The notes: generated from the letters alone by a model not told the origin. A stretch of 64,000 bases of DNA from Bacteroidales bacterium (GCA_017530105.1 JAFXMW010000033.1:1-64000); one strand, 5' to 3'. Numbered from the stretch's first letter, positions 9,235 to 19,179 are shown. A program made the numbers and translations.

Positions 9235-10119
9235 ATGAAGAATCCATTTTTAGGTACGGGAGTGGCCCTTGTAACCCCTTTCAGGAAACAGGAGACCATT
9301 GATTTTAGTAGACTTGAGAAACTGATTGATGACATTATCGACGGCGGAGCCGATTATATTGTTGCATTAGGCACCACCAGCGAAGCTGCAACAATGACTG
9401 AAACCGAGCGGCACGCTTTGCAGGATTTCATTGTGGAATGTGTGGGCAACCGTTGCCCGGTAATGCTTGGCCTGGGCGGCAACAATACCCTTGCGGTAAG
9501 GGACGCCATTGCCAATACCAATTTTGACGGCATTAGCGGCATCCTGTCGGTGGCCCCCTATTATAACAAACCCAACCAGCGTGGTTTGGCTCAACATTTC
9601 AAGCAGGTGGCGGAAGCTTCGCCTGTGCCTGTGATAATCTATAATGTTCCCGGACGCACCGGAGTGAACATCTCGGCAGAGACCACCCTGCTGCTGGCAC
9701 GTGAATGTCCCAACATTGTAGGCATTAAAGAAGCCTCGGGCAACTTGGCACAAGTGATGCAGATTATTCAAGGGAGGCCTGAAGGTTTTTCGGTGATTTC
9801 CGGCGACGATTCACTAACCCTGCCCATGGTGTTGCTGGGAGCACAGGGGGTGATTTCGGTGATGGCCAACGCCATCCCCAAGGAGATGTCTGCAATGGTG
9901 AAATTCGGTCTTAAAGGAGATGTGAAGAAAGCCCTTCCCCTGCACTACCGTCTGCTTCCATTGATGAATGCCATTTTTGAAGAGGGCAACCCCGCAGGCA
10001 TCAAGGCCCTCCTGGAAGTGCAGGGAAAGATAGCCGGTCACTTACGTTTGCCGCTGGTAAGGGTGAGCAAACCGCTGTACAACAAGATTTCCTCTTTGTA
10101 TGACGAATTTAACGGATAA
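9235..10119 (+). CDS. dapA: 4-hydroxy-tetrahydrodipicolinate synthase
   Basis: Condenses pyruvate and aspartate semialdehyde in the lysine / diaminopimelate pathway. The 294-residue TIM-barrel protein carries the Schiff-base Lys165 (GIKEASGN), Tyr136 (IYNVPGRTG) and Thr47-Thr48 (LGTTSEAATM). The family more often has GTTGESPTL at the last site, so the SEAA variant, common in Bacteroidota, is noted. The last 20 nt overlap the next gene, indicating translational coupling. Confidence 0.96.
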   Translation: MKNPFLGTGVALVTPFRKQETIDFSRLEKLIDDIIDGGADYIVALGTTSEAATMTETERHALQDFIVECVGNRCPVMLGLGGNNTLAVRDAIANTNFDGISGILSVAPYYNKPNQRGLAQHFKQVAEASPVPVIIYNVPGRTGVNISAETTLLLARECPNIVGIKEASGNLAQVMQIIQGRPEGFSVISGDDSLTLPMVLLGAQGVISVMANAIPKEMSAMVKFGLKGDVKKALPLHYRLLPLMNAIFEEGNPAGIKALLEVQGKIAGHLRLPLVRVSKPLYNKISSLYDEFNG

Positions 10120-10525
10120 GGCCCGCAAAGTGTTTGCACACGATTTGTACGCCAAATACACGGGCGTGGAAATAGAGTGTGTCGAATCGCATTACGCCCG
10201 TTGTCGTGTCATTCTGACCGGCACCCACCGCAATGCCATGGGGGCAGTAATGGGAGGCGTGATGTTCACCCTTGCCGACCTTGCCTTTGCCGCCGCCGCC
10301 AACAGCCTGTGCATTGAAGAAGACAGTGACCTCGAATGGGTGTCGCTTAATAGCAACATCCAATTTGTTTCACAACCCAAAGGCGACACCTTATATGCAC
10401 AAACCGAACTCGTAAAACAGGGACATACCACATGTGTTTACCACATTGTCATTTCCGACGAATCGAATCGCACAGTATCTGTTGTCACCACCACTGGCAT
10501 CCGCATACCCAAAATGCCATATTAA
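10100..10525 (+). CDS. PaaI/YdiI-like hotdog-fold thioesterase
   Basis: A 141-residue single hotdog domain. The helix motif HRNAMGAVMGGVMFTLADLA (residues 36-55) is the PaaI-type signature with the active-site Asp in LADLA. The end (TTTGIRIPKMPY) is typical of the family. It likely hydrolyses an acyl-CoA, perhaps phenylacetyl-CoA-like or menaquinone-related; the substrate cannot be read from the sequence. It starts inside the 3' end of dapA (20-nt overlap). Confidence 0.85.
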   Translation: MTNLTDKARKVFAHDLYAKYTGVEIECVESHYARCRVILTGTHRNAMGAVMGGVMFTLADLAFAAAANSLCIEEDSDLEWVSLNSNIQFVSQPKGDTLYAQTELVKQGHTTCVYHIVISDESNRTVSVVTTTGIRIPKMPY

Positions 10526-10556
10526 ATAACACTACTCAAACAACTTTCAACTAATC

Positions 10557-11378
10557 ATGACTATTCGAGAATTACAGCTGCCCGTACTTGAGGCATTCAA
10601 CTGTTTCAAAGAAGAATATGCTCGCCAAATAACAAGCGGCAAACAGGAGAAAAATTCCTCTTTTCTTGCCGAAGTTGGACAGCAACTTTCGGAACACCCT
10701 GGCAAAATGCTCCGTCCCCTTCTGTTGCTGCTTTCCGCAAAAGCATGTGGGCACCTCTCAAACCAACACATCAAGCTGGCCATAGCCATGGAAATGCTAC
10801 ACAATGCCACCCTGATGCACGATGACGTGGTTGACGAGTCGGACCAACGACGCGGCACCGACTCAGTTCGTCACCGCTGGGGGAACCAAGTGGCCGTACT
10901 TTGTGGCGACTACTATCTGTCCCAAGCCATGTCCATCATTCAAGAGACAGGCAACAGAAAAGCCTCATCCATTGTTGCCGAAACGGTGTCAACCATGAGT
11001 CTGGGCGAACTGAAACAATTGTATTTGGTCGGAAAGGGAGAAATAACCGCCGACCAATATATCGATGTTATCGGAAGCAAAACAGCCTCGCTGATGTCTG
11101 CCTGCTGCGAACTGGGCTCCCTGCCTGAAACAGGTGACAATGCACCCTACAGCAAGCCCATGCATGATTTCGGTTACCACTACGGCATTGTTTTCCAAAT
11201 CCGCGACGACATGGCCGACTTGCAGGAAGCCCACGACATAAAAATGCCTTCTTCCATCAATCCCAACGAGCCTGTAACCCACCATGCACAACTTGCCGCC
11301 AACGCATTAAAGCCTATTCCCGACAGCCCCGCTAAACAATCATTATTGTGTCTCCTTCAAAAAATCCAATGCAATTAA
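10557..11378 (+). CDS. Polyprenyl diphosphate synthase
   Basis: All-trans prenyl chain synthase for the quinone side chain. The 273-residue protein has the first aspartate-rich motif LMHDDVVDESDQRRG (Asp89-Asp93), GGKMLRP-like substrate contact as HPGKMLRP (47-54), and the second motif IRDDMADL (Asp217-Asp218). It is about 50 residues shorter than typical octaprenyl diphosphate synthases, the deficit being at the C-terminus, so chain length is uncertain. It is on the same strand as the preceding genes with a 31-nt gap. Confidence 0.9.
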   Translation: MTIRELQLPVLEAFNCFKEEYARQITSGKQEKNSSFLAEVGQQLSEHPGKMLRPLLLLLSAKACGHLSNQHIKLAIAMEMLHNATLMHDDVVDESDQRRGTDSVRHRWGNQVAVLCGDYYLSQAMSIIQETGNRKASSIVAETVSTMSLGELKQLYLVGKGEITADQYIDVIGSKTASLMSACCELGSLPETGDNAPYSKPMHDFGYHYGIVFQIRDDMADLQEAHDIKMPSSINPNEPVTHHAQLAANALKPIPDSPAKQSLLCLLQKIQCN

Positions 11379-11426
11379 TCAACAATAAACGATACAAAAT
11401 AATTAATAACAAATAACAACAACATC

Positions 11427-11930
11427 ATGAAAAAGATTTTTCTTACAATGATTTGCCTGGCACTTGGCAGCATTGCCATTGCCCAGAATGCCACCCTGCC
11501 TCAAAACATCACTGTTAAGGCTCTCGACGGCACCTCTGTCCAAACTTCTGCCATTCAAAACGACGGCAAGCCCATCATCCTCAGTTTCTGGGCCACATGG
11601 TGCAAACCCTGCAACCGCGAACTCAACACCATCAAAGAGGTCTATGAGGAATGGCAGGAGGAAACCGGCGTGAAACTCGTGGCCATCTCTATCGACGATG
11701 CCCGTAGTGCCTCACGTGTAAAACCCCATGTCGACGGTAATGGTTGGGAATATGAAGTGTATATCGACCAAAACCAAGACTTCAAACGTGCCATGAATGT
11801 CGTAAACGTGCCCCATACCTTTGTTATCAATGGAAAGGGCGAGATAGTGTGGCAGCACACATCTTTCGTTGAAGGCAGCGAAGAGGAACTTCTCGAAGTG
11901 GTAAAGAAAGCCGCAGCACAGACTGAATAA
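11427..11930 (+). CDS. Periplasmic TlpA/ResA-like thioredoxin-fold protein
   Basis: Thiol-disulfide protein of 167 residues, exported by a signal peptide (cleavage after SIAIA, residue 19). The redox motif is WATWCKPC with Cys59 and Cys62; NVPHTFVING contains the conserved cis-proline. It lies first in a cluster with a DUF6029 outer-membrane protein and an Omp28-like lipoprotein, 31 and 21 nt apart, which suggests a shared envelope role. The electron donor is not in the window. Confidence 0.92.
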   Translation: MKKIFLTMICLALGSIAIAQNATLPQNITVKALDGTSVQTSAIQNDGKPIILSFWATWCKPCNRELNTIKEVYEEWQEETGVKLVAISIDDARSASRVKPHVDGNGWEYEVYIDQNQDFKRAMNVVNVPHTFVINGKGEIVWQHTSFVEGSEEELLEVVKKAAAQTE

Positions 11931-11961
11931 TCCCTATTATTAACCTGCTCAACTAAAAGAA

Positions 11962-13620
11962 ATGAAAAACCACACTAAACAATTCCTCTTACTTGCCCTT
12001 GCCGTGCTGACAACCCCCATTCTTTCCGCTCAAGGCATTTTGGGTGGACATGTTACCGGCAATGTTCAAATAGACGGACAAATATCCAGCGCCGACAGCG
12101 TTATCGGTGCACAGGACGTACCCGAAAAACTGTTGATGAACGCCCGAGCCGACATCCTTTACACAAACGGTGACTTCAGTGCAGGCCTCCGTTTCGAGGC
12201 ATACCACAACCCCATGCTTGGTTTTAAAAGCCAATACAAAGGTGAAGGCATCGCCAACTATTTTGTCCGTTACCAAGGCGACATCATCAGCATCACGGCG
12301 GGTAACTTCTACGAGCAATTCGGCAGTGGCATGATTCTGCGTGCCTACGAAGACCGCTATCTGGGATTAGACAACTCCCTGCGAGGACTCAACGTGACAC
12401 TGCGCCCCTTCAACGGCATCACCATCAAAGCCCTTGCAGGCAAACAGCGTTATTTTTGGAATTATAGCAACAGCATTGTCCGCGGTATCGACGGGGAAGT
12501 GAACCTCAACAGCCTCATCTCTTCCATGGCTGAAAGTAAACTGCGCGCCACCCTGGGTGCAGGATTTGTAAGCAAATATGAAGAAAATCAATCCATCTAT
12601 GCCGACCCCAGCCACATCTTCAATCTACCCCTAAACGTAGGTTCCGGCGCCGTCCGCATGGATCTTGCTTATGGCAACTGGGGTCTTCAGACCGAATATG
12701 CACGCAAAGGCCAAGACCCAAGTGTCATGAACGATTTCATTTACCGCAACGGTGAAGCCTTGATGATTAATGCCACCTACTCCCAAAAGGGATTCAGCGC
12801 CAACATTCAGGCTAAAAGAGTTGACAACATGTGCTTCAAATCCGAGCGTACAGAATCGGGCGAAATGCTCTACATCAACTACATTCCAGCCATCACCAAA
12901 CAGCACACCTATGCCTTCCTCAGCATGTACCCCTACGCCACCCAGACAACAGGCGAAATGGGTCTGCAAGGCGACATCATGTACAAGATTAAAAAGGACA
13001 CTCCCCTAGGCGGTAAATACGGCACCGACATCCACCTCAACGCCTCCGTTATCACCGCCATCGACACCACCCAAGTCCCCGGACCTGGCATTGGGTACCA
13101 ATCCGACTGGTTCAAAACCGGTGAACTCTATTACGCCGACGCCTCCCTCGAAATTGCAAAGAAACTGAACAAAGACCTCAAACTCACCTGCACCTACGGC
13201 TACCAGATATTCAACCCTGTAGTGGAAGGACATCCCGGCGACCTGCACCACAACCACATCGTCGTTGCCGACCTCACATGGAAAGTGGACAAGAAAAACG
13301 TCCTCCGCTTCGAAGCTGAATGGATGGGCAGCGACAGCAGATTCAACTACGATGTCAACGACAAACGCTGTGGCGACTGGATTATGGGATTGGTGGAATA
13401 CAACTTCACCAGTGCCTGGTTTGTTTCCGTCAGCGACCAATACGCTTACCGCGACGGCATAGGCAACTACTACAACGTCAGCATTGGCTATACCCATGGC
13501 GCCACACGGCTGCAAATGGGCTATGGCAAACAACGCGAAGGCCTTCTCTGCATCGGGGGCGTATGCCGTATGGTTCCTGCCAGCAATGGACTCACCTTCA
13601 GCCTTACATCATCATTCTAA
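11962..13620 (+). CDS. DUF6029 family outer-membrane protein
   Basis: A 552-residue protein with a signal peptide (LTTPILSAQ, cleavage near residue 24) followed by alternating polar/aromatic strands rich in Tyr, Gly and Asn, ending in SNGLTFSLTSSF with the terminal Phe of many beta-barrel proteins. Overall it matches the Bacteroidota DUF6029 family, which is found beside TlpA-like and Omp28 genes. Function is unknown; an outer-membrane location is inferred. Confidence 0.8.
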   Translation: MKNHTKQFLLLALAVLTTPILSAQGILGGHVTGNVQIDGQISSADSVIGAQDVPEKLLMNARADILYTNGDFSAGLRFEAYHNPMLGFKSQYKGEGIANYFVRYQGDIISITAGNFYEQFGSGMILRAYEDRYLGLDNSLRGLNVTLRPFNGITIKALAGKQRYFWNYSNSIVRGIDGEVNLNSLISSMAESKLRATLGAGFVSKYEENQSIYADPSHIFNLPLNVGSGAVRMDLAYGNWGLQTEYARKGQDPSVMNDFIYRNGEALMINATYSQKGFSANIQAKRVDNMCFKSERTESGEMLYINYIPAITKQHTYAFLSMYPYATQTTGEMGLQGDIMYKIKKDTPLGGKYGTDIHLNASVITAIDTTQVPGPGIGYQSDWFKTGELYYADASLEIAKKLNKDLKLTCTYGYQIFNPVVEGHPGDLHHNHIVVADLTWKVDKKNVLRFEAEWMGSDSRFNYDVNDKRCGDWIMGLVEYNFTSAWFVSVSDQYAYRDGIGNYYNVSIGYTHGATRLQMGYGKQREGLLCIGGVCRMVPASNGLTFSLTSSF

Positions 13621-13641
13621 AAACATAATCCATTATTCAGC

Positions 13642-14490
13642 ATGAAAAACATTTCAAAAATAATCCTTATAGTTGCAGGTCTTTTGGCTTTCGCCTCCTG
13701 CGACAAAATCGATGAAGACAAATATACCATCTTTGCCGGTGTCGCCGGCGACTGGTACACTACCGATGCCGACATCCCTCACGTGCAACGTGCCTTTATC
13801 GAAAAATACACCGGTGTCCGCTGCATCTTTTGCCCCAAAGCCGACGATATTATCCACGATGCCTGCAATAAATACGGCGACTCTGTAGTTGTTGTTGCCG
13901 TCCACTCCCGTTCTACCGGGTTCGGACGCCCGTTAGGCAACGACCCCAGTCTATGCACCGAAAGCGGCGACGAATGGTTCGACTACTTCGGCATCGACGG
14001 TCAACCCGCGGCCATGATCAACCGTTCTCGAAACAACAACGCTTGGGACATTTTCGACCCCACAAGCAACTTCGACGACCGGATTAACACCGTTGTAAAC
14101 TCTAAACCTAACATTGCCATCTCTATCCAATGTGGTAACGATAAGGACTCCTTTTACTTCTTCGACATTAACCTTGAATTGCTGGAGAACATCTCCGACG
14201 AACTCACACTTACCGTGCTGCTCACAGAGGACAAAATCTACACCCGCCAAAGCAAATTTGGAGAAGGCGAGGTTGAAAACTATGAACAAAACCATGTCCT
14301 CCGCACCACTATCACCAACCTCTGGGGTGTCGATGTTCCTGATGGACTTATCAAGGGCGACAAAAGAATGGTACGCTTCTACTATCTACTGCCCGACAAC
14401 TTCAACGCTGCCGATGTTCACGCCGTAGCCTTTGTATCCTATAAAGGCTCACGCCAGATTATCAACTGCGCTCAATCCAATCTGCAATAA
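13642..14490 (+). CDS. Omp28-related lipoprotein with CxxC motif
   Basis: A 282-residue lipoprotein (lipobox AFASC, Cys20). The segment YTGVRCIFCPKADDI (about residues 57-71), followed by FGIDGQPAAMINR near 115-127, matches Omp28-related proteins. The CIFC pair and the GQPAA cis-proline-like loop look like a thioredoxin-type fold. With the TlpA-like protein two genes upstream it may form a thiol-redox pathway in the envelope (inference). Omp28 was first named as a Porphyromonas outer-membrane protein. Confidence 0.82.
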   Translation: MKNISKIILIVAGLLAFASCDKIDEDKYTIFAGVAGDWYTTDADIPHVQRAFIEKYTGVRCIFCPKADDIIHDACNKYGDSVVVVAVHSRSTGFGRPLGNDPSLCTESGDEWFDYFGIDGQPAAMINRSRNNNAWDIFDPTSNFDDRINTVVNSKPNIAISIQCGNDKDSFYFFDINLELLENISDELTLTVLLTEDKIYTRQSKFGEGEVENYEQNHVLRTTITNLWGVDVPDGLIKGDKRMVRFYYLLPDNFNAADVHAVAFVSYKGSRQIINCAQSNLQ

Positions 14491-14495
14491 ACTGC

Positions 14496-15845
14496 ATGAA
14501 CAAGCGCATCTTAGGTCTTGCCCTGCCCAACATCATCACCAACATCACCGTTCCTTTGCTGGGCATGGTCGACATGGTCATTGTAGGCCATCTTAGTGCC
14601 GACCATATCGGTGCCATTGCCATAGGTGCGCAGATTTTCAACCTCATCTACTGGAATTTCGGGTTCCTCCGCATGGGTACCAGCGGCTTCACCGCACAAG
14701 CCTACGGTGCAAAGAACTTCGACGAAACCGTGCGAATCTTCACCCGCGCCATCGTCATCGCCCTTGCCGTGGCCTCGGCACTCTTGTTGCTGCAATGGCC
14801 CATCAGCCGGCTTTCACTGCTCATCTTCCAAAGCAGTCCACATGTTCTGCAACTTGCCCTCACCTACTTCTTTGTCCGCATCTGGGCAGCTCCAGCCACC
14901 CTGGGACTCTACGCCATCAAAGGATGGTTCATCGGCATGCAAAACTCACGCATTCCCATGTGGATTGCCATCTTCCTCAACACCGTCAACATCCTATGCA
15001 GCCTCATTTTTGTCCTGGTCTTTCATTGGGACATTCGTGGCGTAGCACTCGGCACAGTCATTGCACAATACAGCGGTCTCGCACTCGGTCTTTTCTTCCT
15101 CCTGCGCGAAATGCGCCGCATCAAACCCCTTACCACCTTCAACGGTGACTTCCACAGTCTCCTACGCCAATCACTCCATTGGAAAGAGCTGCGACGCTTC
15201 TTCAAAGTCAACGGCGACATCTTCCTCCGCACTGTCTGTCTCGCCACAGTCTTCACCTTCATCACCGCCGCCAGCGGCCGCATCAGCCCGCAGATTTTGG
15301 CCATCGACGCCCTTCTCATGCAATTCTTCACCCTCTTCAGCTACATTATGGACGGCTTTGCCTATGCAGGCGAATCGCTTGTGGGTCGCTACATCGGTGC
15401 CCGCGACAGCGGCTCTCTACGCCTCTCAGTCAAACTACTGCTGCTTTGGGGATTGATACTCACTGCTCTCTTCACCGTTCTCTATGCCCTTGGCGGACAA
15501 TGGTTCCTCCAACTCTTCAGCGACGAACCTGAAGTCATCAACGGTGCCATCCCCTACATGTTCTGGACACTTATCATACCCGTTTGTGGCTTCGCAGCTT
15601 TCCTCTTCGACGGAATCTTTGTCGGTGCCACTGCCTCGCGCACCATGCGCAACAGCATGTTCATTGCCTCCGCCATCTTTTTCTTGGTCTACTTTGGTCT
15701 AAAACAGGTTGCCTCTATCAACGGCATCCTCTCACCCCAAACATGGAACAACATTCTTTGGACTGCCTTCATGGCCTACCTCGCCCTGCGCGGCATCCTC
15801 CAAGCCCTATACCTTAATAAATCAGTATACAAACAAATAGAATAA
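14496..15845 (+). CDS. MATE-family efflux transporter
   Basis: A 449-residue, 12-helix inner-membrane exporter of the MatE superfamily, using a Na+ or H+ gradient. The N-terminal signature ALPNIITNITVPLLGMVDM and the later GTSGFTAQAYGAKN are typical of the DinF-like branch. It starts 5 nt after the Omp28-like gene, so it probably belongs to the same transcript. Substrates cannot be predicted. Confidence 0.93.
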   Translation: MNKRILGLALPNIITNITVPLLGMVDMVIVGHLSADHIGAIAIGAQIFNLIYWNFGFLRMGTSGFTAQAYGAKNFDETVRIFTRAIVIALAVASALLLLQWPISRLSLLIFQSSPHVLQLALTYFFVRIWAAPATLGLYAIKGWFIGMQNSRIPMWIAIFLNTVNILCSLIFVLVFHWDIRGVALGTVIAQYSGLALGLFFLLREMRRIKPLTTFNGDFHSLLRQSLHWKELRRFFKVNGDIFLRTVCLATVFTFITAASGRISPQILAIDALLMQFFTLFSYIMDGFAYAGESLVGRYIGARDSGSLRLSVKLLLLWGLILTALFTVLYALGGQWFLQLFSDEPEVINGAIPYMFWTLIIPVCGFAAFLFDGIFVGATASRTMRNSMFIASAIFFLVYFGLKQVASINGILSPQTWNNILWTAFMAYLALRGILQALYLNKSVYKQIE

Positions 15846-15871
15846 TCACACAAATCAAACAGCTTAATTTC

Positions 15872-18718
15872 ATGAAACACCTCTTCAAGTTTTTCATTAC
15901 AGCCTCCATTCTCTTATGCGGCCATTTCAATGCACATGCCGTATATGTAGAAAAAATGCCTGTAATCCAATTCCAACCCAATGGCGACACCCTGCATCTC
16001 TTTGCCACCGGCGACGAGGTATACCACCGTTTCCACGATGCCGACAACTATACCATTGTCTTGGCTCCCAGCGGCTGGTGGGTCTATGCCATGCCCGACA
16101 GTGTCGACGGACTCCGTCCCTCTCCCTACAAGGTCGGTGAAGTCAACCCTGCACAAATCGGTCTCACCCCAGGCCTCTCCATCTCTCGCAACAAATGGCT
16201 TGAACGGCGCCGTGCATGGGATATACCTGAACAATACCGCATCGAAACACCCAAAACCAGTGGCCGCAACCACGGCGATTTCTGCAACCTCGTCATCTTT
16301 ATTCGCTTTGCCGACGACACCGTCTACACCCGCTCAATCTCCAACATCGACAAAATGTTCAGCGACTCCTCTTCCGAACGCTCCGTATCCGTCTACAACT
16401 ACTTTAAACACGCCTCCTACAACAAAATATTCATCCGCACCTACTATGCTCCTGAACCAGACGGTGAACATATTCTATCCTACCAGTCTCCTCATCCCCG
16501 CAACTACTACATGCCTCGTACCGCAGTCAACACCATCGGCTATACCAACTACGCCGATCGTTCCCAACGCGAATTTGAACTACTCGTGGGAGCCGTCAAC
16601 TATATCAACGACTCCGCACCCGTACCCAGTGACTATGTCCTCGACTGCGACAACGATGGATTTATTGACAACGTCAACTTTGTAGTCAAAGGTGCAGCTG
16701 CAGGATGGAACGACCTGCTTTGGCCTCACAAATGGAACCTCTATGGACGCGATGTCTATATCAACGGAAAACAAGTCAGCACCTTCAACTTCGCACTCGA
16801 AGGCTCCGGAGCCGACTATTTCGGCACCAGCACCTTCTGCCACGAAATGTTCCACTCCCTCGGCGCCCCTGACCTCTACCGCTACAACTCACCATACAAC
16901 AGCCATACACCCGTCGGCCAATGGGACCTTATGGCCACCAACAGCAAACCCCCACAACACATGAGTGCCTACCTCAAATACAAATACGGCAACTGGCTCG
17001 ACAGCATCCCTCTCATCACCACTCCCGGCACTTACTCCCTCCACTCCGTAGGCGACACCTTCCCCGACAACATCGCCTATCGTTTCCCAAGCTCCGACCC
17101 CGACCAATTCTACGTGGTTGAATACCGCGACAACACCAAAACCTTCGAAACCCAACTCCCCGGAAGAGGCCTCATCATCTACCGTGTCGACACCCGTTTC
17201 AACGGCAACTCCAACTACGATGGTGAAGAACATTTCGACGAAGTATGGGTCTTTCGTCCCAACTCCAACAGCGCCGACGAGGACGGCAACCTGAACGAAG
17301 CCTATTTCAACCCCAACCGAAACCGCACCGAATTCACTCCTGCAACTGAATACTACCCCTACCTATCCGACGGCACCCCCGACATCACCTTCGCTATCAC
17401 CAACATCACCGCCCCTGGCAACACCATCCGATTCAAATACGGCAACCGTGTCAAACCCTCTCAACTCAACGTCTATCGCGTCACCACCTCCACCGCCTCC
17501 CTCAACTGGAAAGGCCAGTTCGACGCCTACCGCATCAACTACCGCCCCAAAGGCAGCAACCAACCCTATCTAACACGCACTGTCAGATCATGTCAGGCCA
17601 CTCTTGTAAACCTCGCCCCCAACACCAACTACGAATGGAAAATAGTAGGTTTCTACAGCCCCAACGACACTGGTTATGCCGACAGCCTCAACTCCACCGT
17701 CTCCACCTTCCACACCCAGATATGCAACAACCCCAATACCGTAGCCGTAGGCAACTCCTCCGAATCCCACACCAGTGCCCCCTTCGTCCCCAACGAAAAA
17801 TACACCTACTCCCAGCAAATCTTCACAGCTGATGAAATCAATGGCGCCATGGACATCAACACCGTCAGCCTCAACTACACCCGCACAAGCCTCAAACGCG
17901 ACAACTGCACCATCTACCTCGCACACACCACCCTCGACCATTTCACCGACACCACCAAACCCCTACCCTACTCTCAACTCACCCAAGTCTACTGCGGCCC
18001 TCTCAACTTCATCAAAGGATGGAACGACATCCTTCTCGACACACCCTTCCCCTATAACGGCACCGACAACCTTATCCTTGCCATCGACGACAACACAGAC
18101 ACCAACACCTATGTAGGCGACAGATTCCTCACCAACTCCACTTATTACCAAAGGAACCTCACCTACAGCGGCACCACCGTCAACCCCGACCCCACCAGCG
18201 ACACCATCAAAGGATCACGTTCGCTCCACTTCCACCGCAACAACGTACAATTCACCGGATGCCCTGTCAACAACTACAACGTCTACGTTTGCGTCATCTC
18301 CGACAACAGCGACAGAGGCCGGGTCACCGGCGAAGGGCTATACCCCGTCAACGAGAACATCTCCATCCATGCCTATCCCAAATCCGGCTATAGATTCCTC
18401 AATTGGCACGACGGCATCACCGACAATCCCCGACAGATAATCCTCACCCAAGACACTGTCATGGTGGCCTTTTTCGCCACACCCGTGGGCATCAACGACC
18501 CCGACTCCTCAGCAGGCTACGTTATCCTCTCACGCCACCAAAGCATCACCGTTCAGGGTGCCGAAAACCAACCCGTCACCGTCTACGACCTCATGGGTCG
18601 CACCATTGCCCATGCCGACAACCGCCACCCCTCCAACCTCACTTTCTCACTGCCCCACACCGGTATCTACATCGTAAGGATTGGCAACGACAAGCCCATC
18701 AAACTCTTCATCCAATAG
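15872..18718 (+). CDS. M6-family metalloprotease with fibronectin-like and T9SS sorting domains
   Basis: A secreted 948-residue protein with a signal peptide ending GHFNAHA (about residue 24). The M6 peptidase domain holds the zinc motif HEMFHSLGAPD with His324, Glu325, His328 and Asp334. A fibronectin-type segment follows (about 530-620), then a beta-sandwich of the adhesin type, a repeat with GYRFLNWHDGITDNPR (InlB-B-like), and a C-terminal T9SS sorting domain ending GIYIVRIGNDKPIKLFIQ. Probably a surface or released protease; related M6 enzymes include immune inhibitor A. The coding region uses C-ending codons strongly. Confidence 0.93.
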   Translation: MKHLFKFFITASILLCGHFNAHAVYVEKMPVIQFQPNGDTLHLFATGDEVYHRFHDADNYTIVLAPSGWWVYAMPDSVDGLRPSPYKVGEVNPAQIGLTPGLSISRNKWLERRRAWDIPEQYRIETPKTSGRNHGDFCNLVIFIRFADDTVYTRSISNIDKMFSDSSSERSVSVYNYFKHASYNKIFIRTYYAPEPDGEHILSYQSPHPRNYYMPRTAVNTIGYTNYADRSQREFELLVGAVNYINDSAPVPSDYVLDCDNDGFIDNVNFVVKGAAAGWNDLLWPHKWNLYGRDVYINGKQVSTFNFALEGSGADYFGTSTFCHEMFHSLGAPDLYRYNSPYNSHTPVGQWDLMATNSKPPQHMSAYLKYKYGNWLDSIPLITTPGTYSLHSVGDTFPDNIAYRFPSSDPDQFYVVEYRDNTKTFETQLPGRGLIIYRVDTRFNGNSNYDGEEHFDEVWVFRPNSNSADEDGNLNEAYFNPNRNRTEFTPATEYYPYLSDGTPDITFAITNITAPGNTIRFKYGNRVKPSQLNVYRVTTSTASLNWKGQFDAYRINYRPKGSNQPYLTRTVRSCQATLVNLAPNTNYEWKIVGFYSPNDTGYADSLNSTVSTFHTQICNNPNTVAVGNSSESHTSAPFVPNEKYTYSQQIFTADEINGAMDINTVSLNYTRTSLKRDNCTIYLAHTTLDHFTDTTKPLPYSQLTQVYCGPLNFIKGWNDILLDTPFPYNGTDNLILAIDDNTDTNTYVGDRFLTNSTYYQRNLTYSGTTVNPDPTSDTIKGSRSLHFHRNNVQFTGCPVNNYNVYVCVISDNSDRGRVTGEGLYPVNENISIHAYPKSGYRFLNWHDGITDNPRQIILTQDTVMVAFFATPVGINDPDSSAGYVILSRHQSITVQGAENQPVTVYDLMGRTIAHADNRHPSNLTFSLPHTGIYIVRIGNDKPIKLFIQ

Positions 18719-18735
18719 CAATTACGCACACACTA

Positions 18736-18776
18736 AAACAAGAGGAGACAGCACCAGACTGCCTCCTCTTTTGTTT
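18736..18776 (+). terminator. Terminator after the M6 protease gene
   Basis: The stem AGAGGAG (18741-18747) pairs with CTCCTCT (18763-18769), extended by CAG/CTG inside and A/T pairs outside, and is followed by TTTTGTTT. Confidence 0.75.
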
Positions 18777-18811
18777 GTCCAAGCCACTCCCGCCCACAAC
18801 AGCACATGAAA

Positions 18812-18928
18812 GGCAACTTCGCTCGTTCTGCATCAGTTCTCCCATATTTCTCCCATATTTCTCCCATGTAGGATGGGAGAAATATGGGAGAACTGACGGA
18901 TATGAAACAGAGAACGAACGAAGTTGCC
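18812..18928. repeat. REP/MITE-like palindromic element, copy 1
   Basis: Outer arms 18812-18829 and 18911-18928 pair over 18 bp with one mismatch. Inner arms 18834-18856 and 18873-18895 pair perfectly over 23 bp. The inner sequence is built from the unit CTCCCATATTT (three units on the left, two on the right). A related element lies at 33570-33666. No RAYT-type transposase is present in the window. Confidence 0.8.
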
Positions 18929-19112
18929 CCAACAACACATCATCAATGATAAAAAAGTAAAACAGACGCACAGCCTTGCCTCCAACAACATCGACATAAT
19001 CCAGTTCTACAAATTAAAAAAAAACAACCTATAAATCAAACATGTAGAGACACTTTGAATACGATTGGGAAACAACTGAAAAAAAATATTAAGATTTATT
19101 AAAAAAAATTCG

Positions 19113-19120
19113 TATATTTG
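19113..19120 (+). promoter_or_regulatory. -7 box TATATTTG for gcvT
   Basis: Matches TAnnTTTG and lies 59 nt upstream of the gcvT start. Confidence 0.65.
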
Positions 19121-19179
19121 TAAATTCATTGTATCATCAAAATAATGTATAATTAATAATAAATCAAATATTTAATATA

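Larger units (their letters stand above)
18719..19179. other. Intergenic region with terminator, REP-like palindrome and gcvT promoter
   Basis: 461 bp without a supported gene. In order it holds a terminator hairpin (about 18736-18776), a 117-bp palindromic repeat (18812-18928), an A-rich stretch and the gcvT -7 box. I looked for a glycine riboswitch upstream of gcvT and did not see one. Confidence 0.6.

Noticed and set aside
18960..19179. Glycine riboswitch upstream of gcvT
   Set aside because: No tandem aptamer-like conserved elements are visible in the short AT-rich leader.
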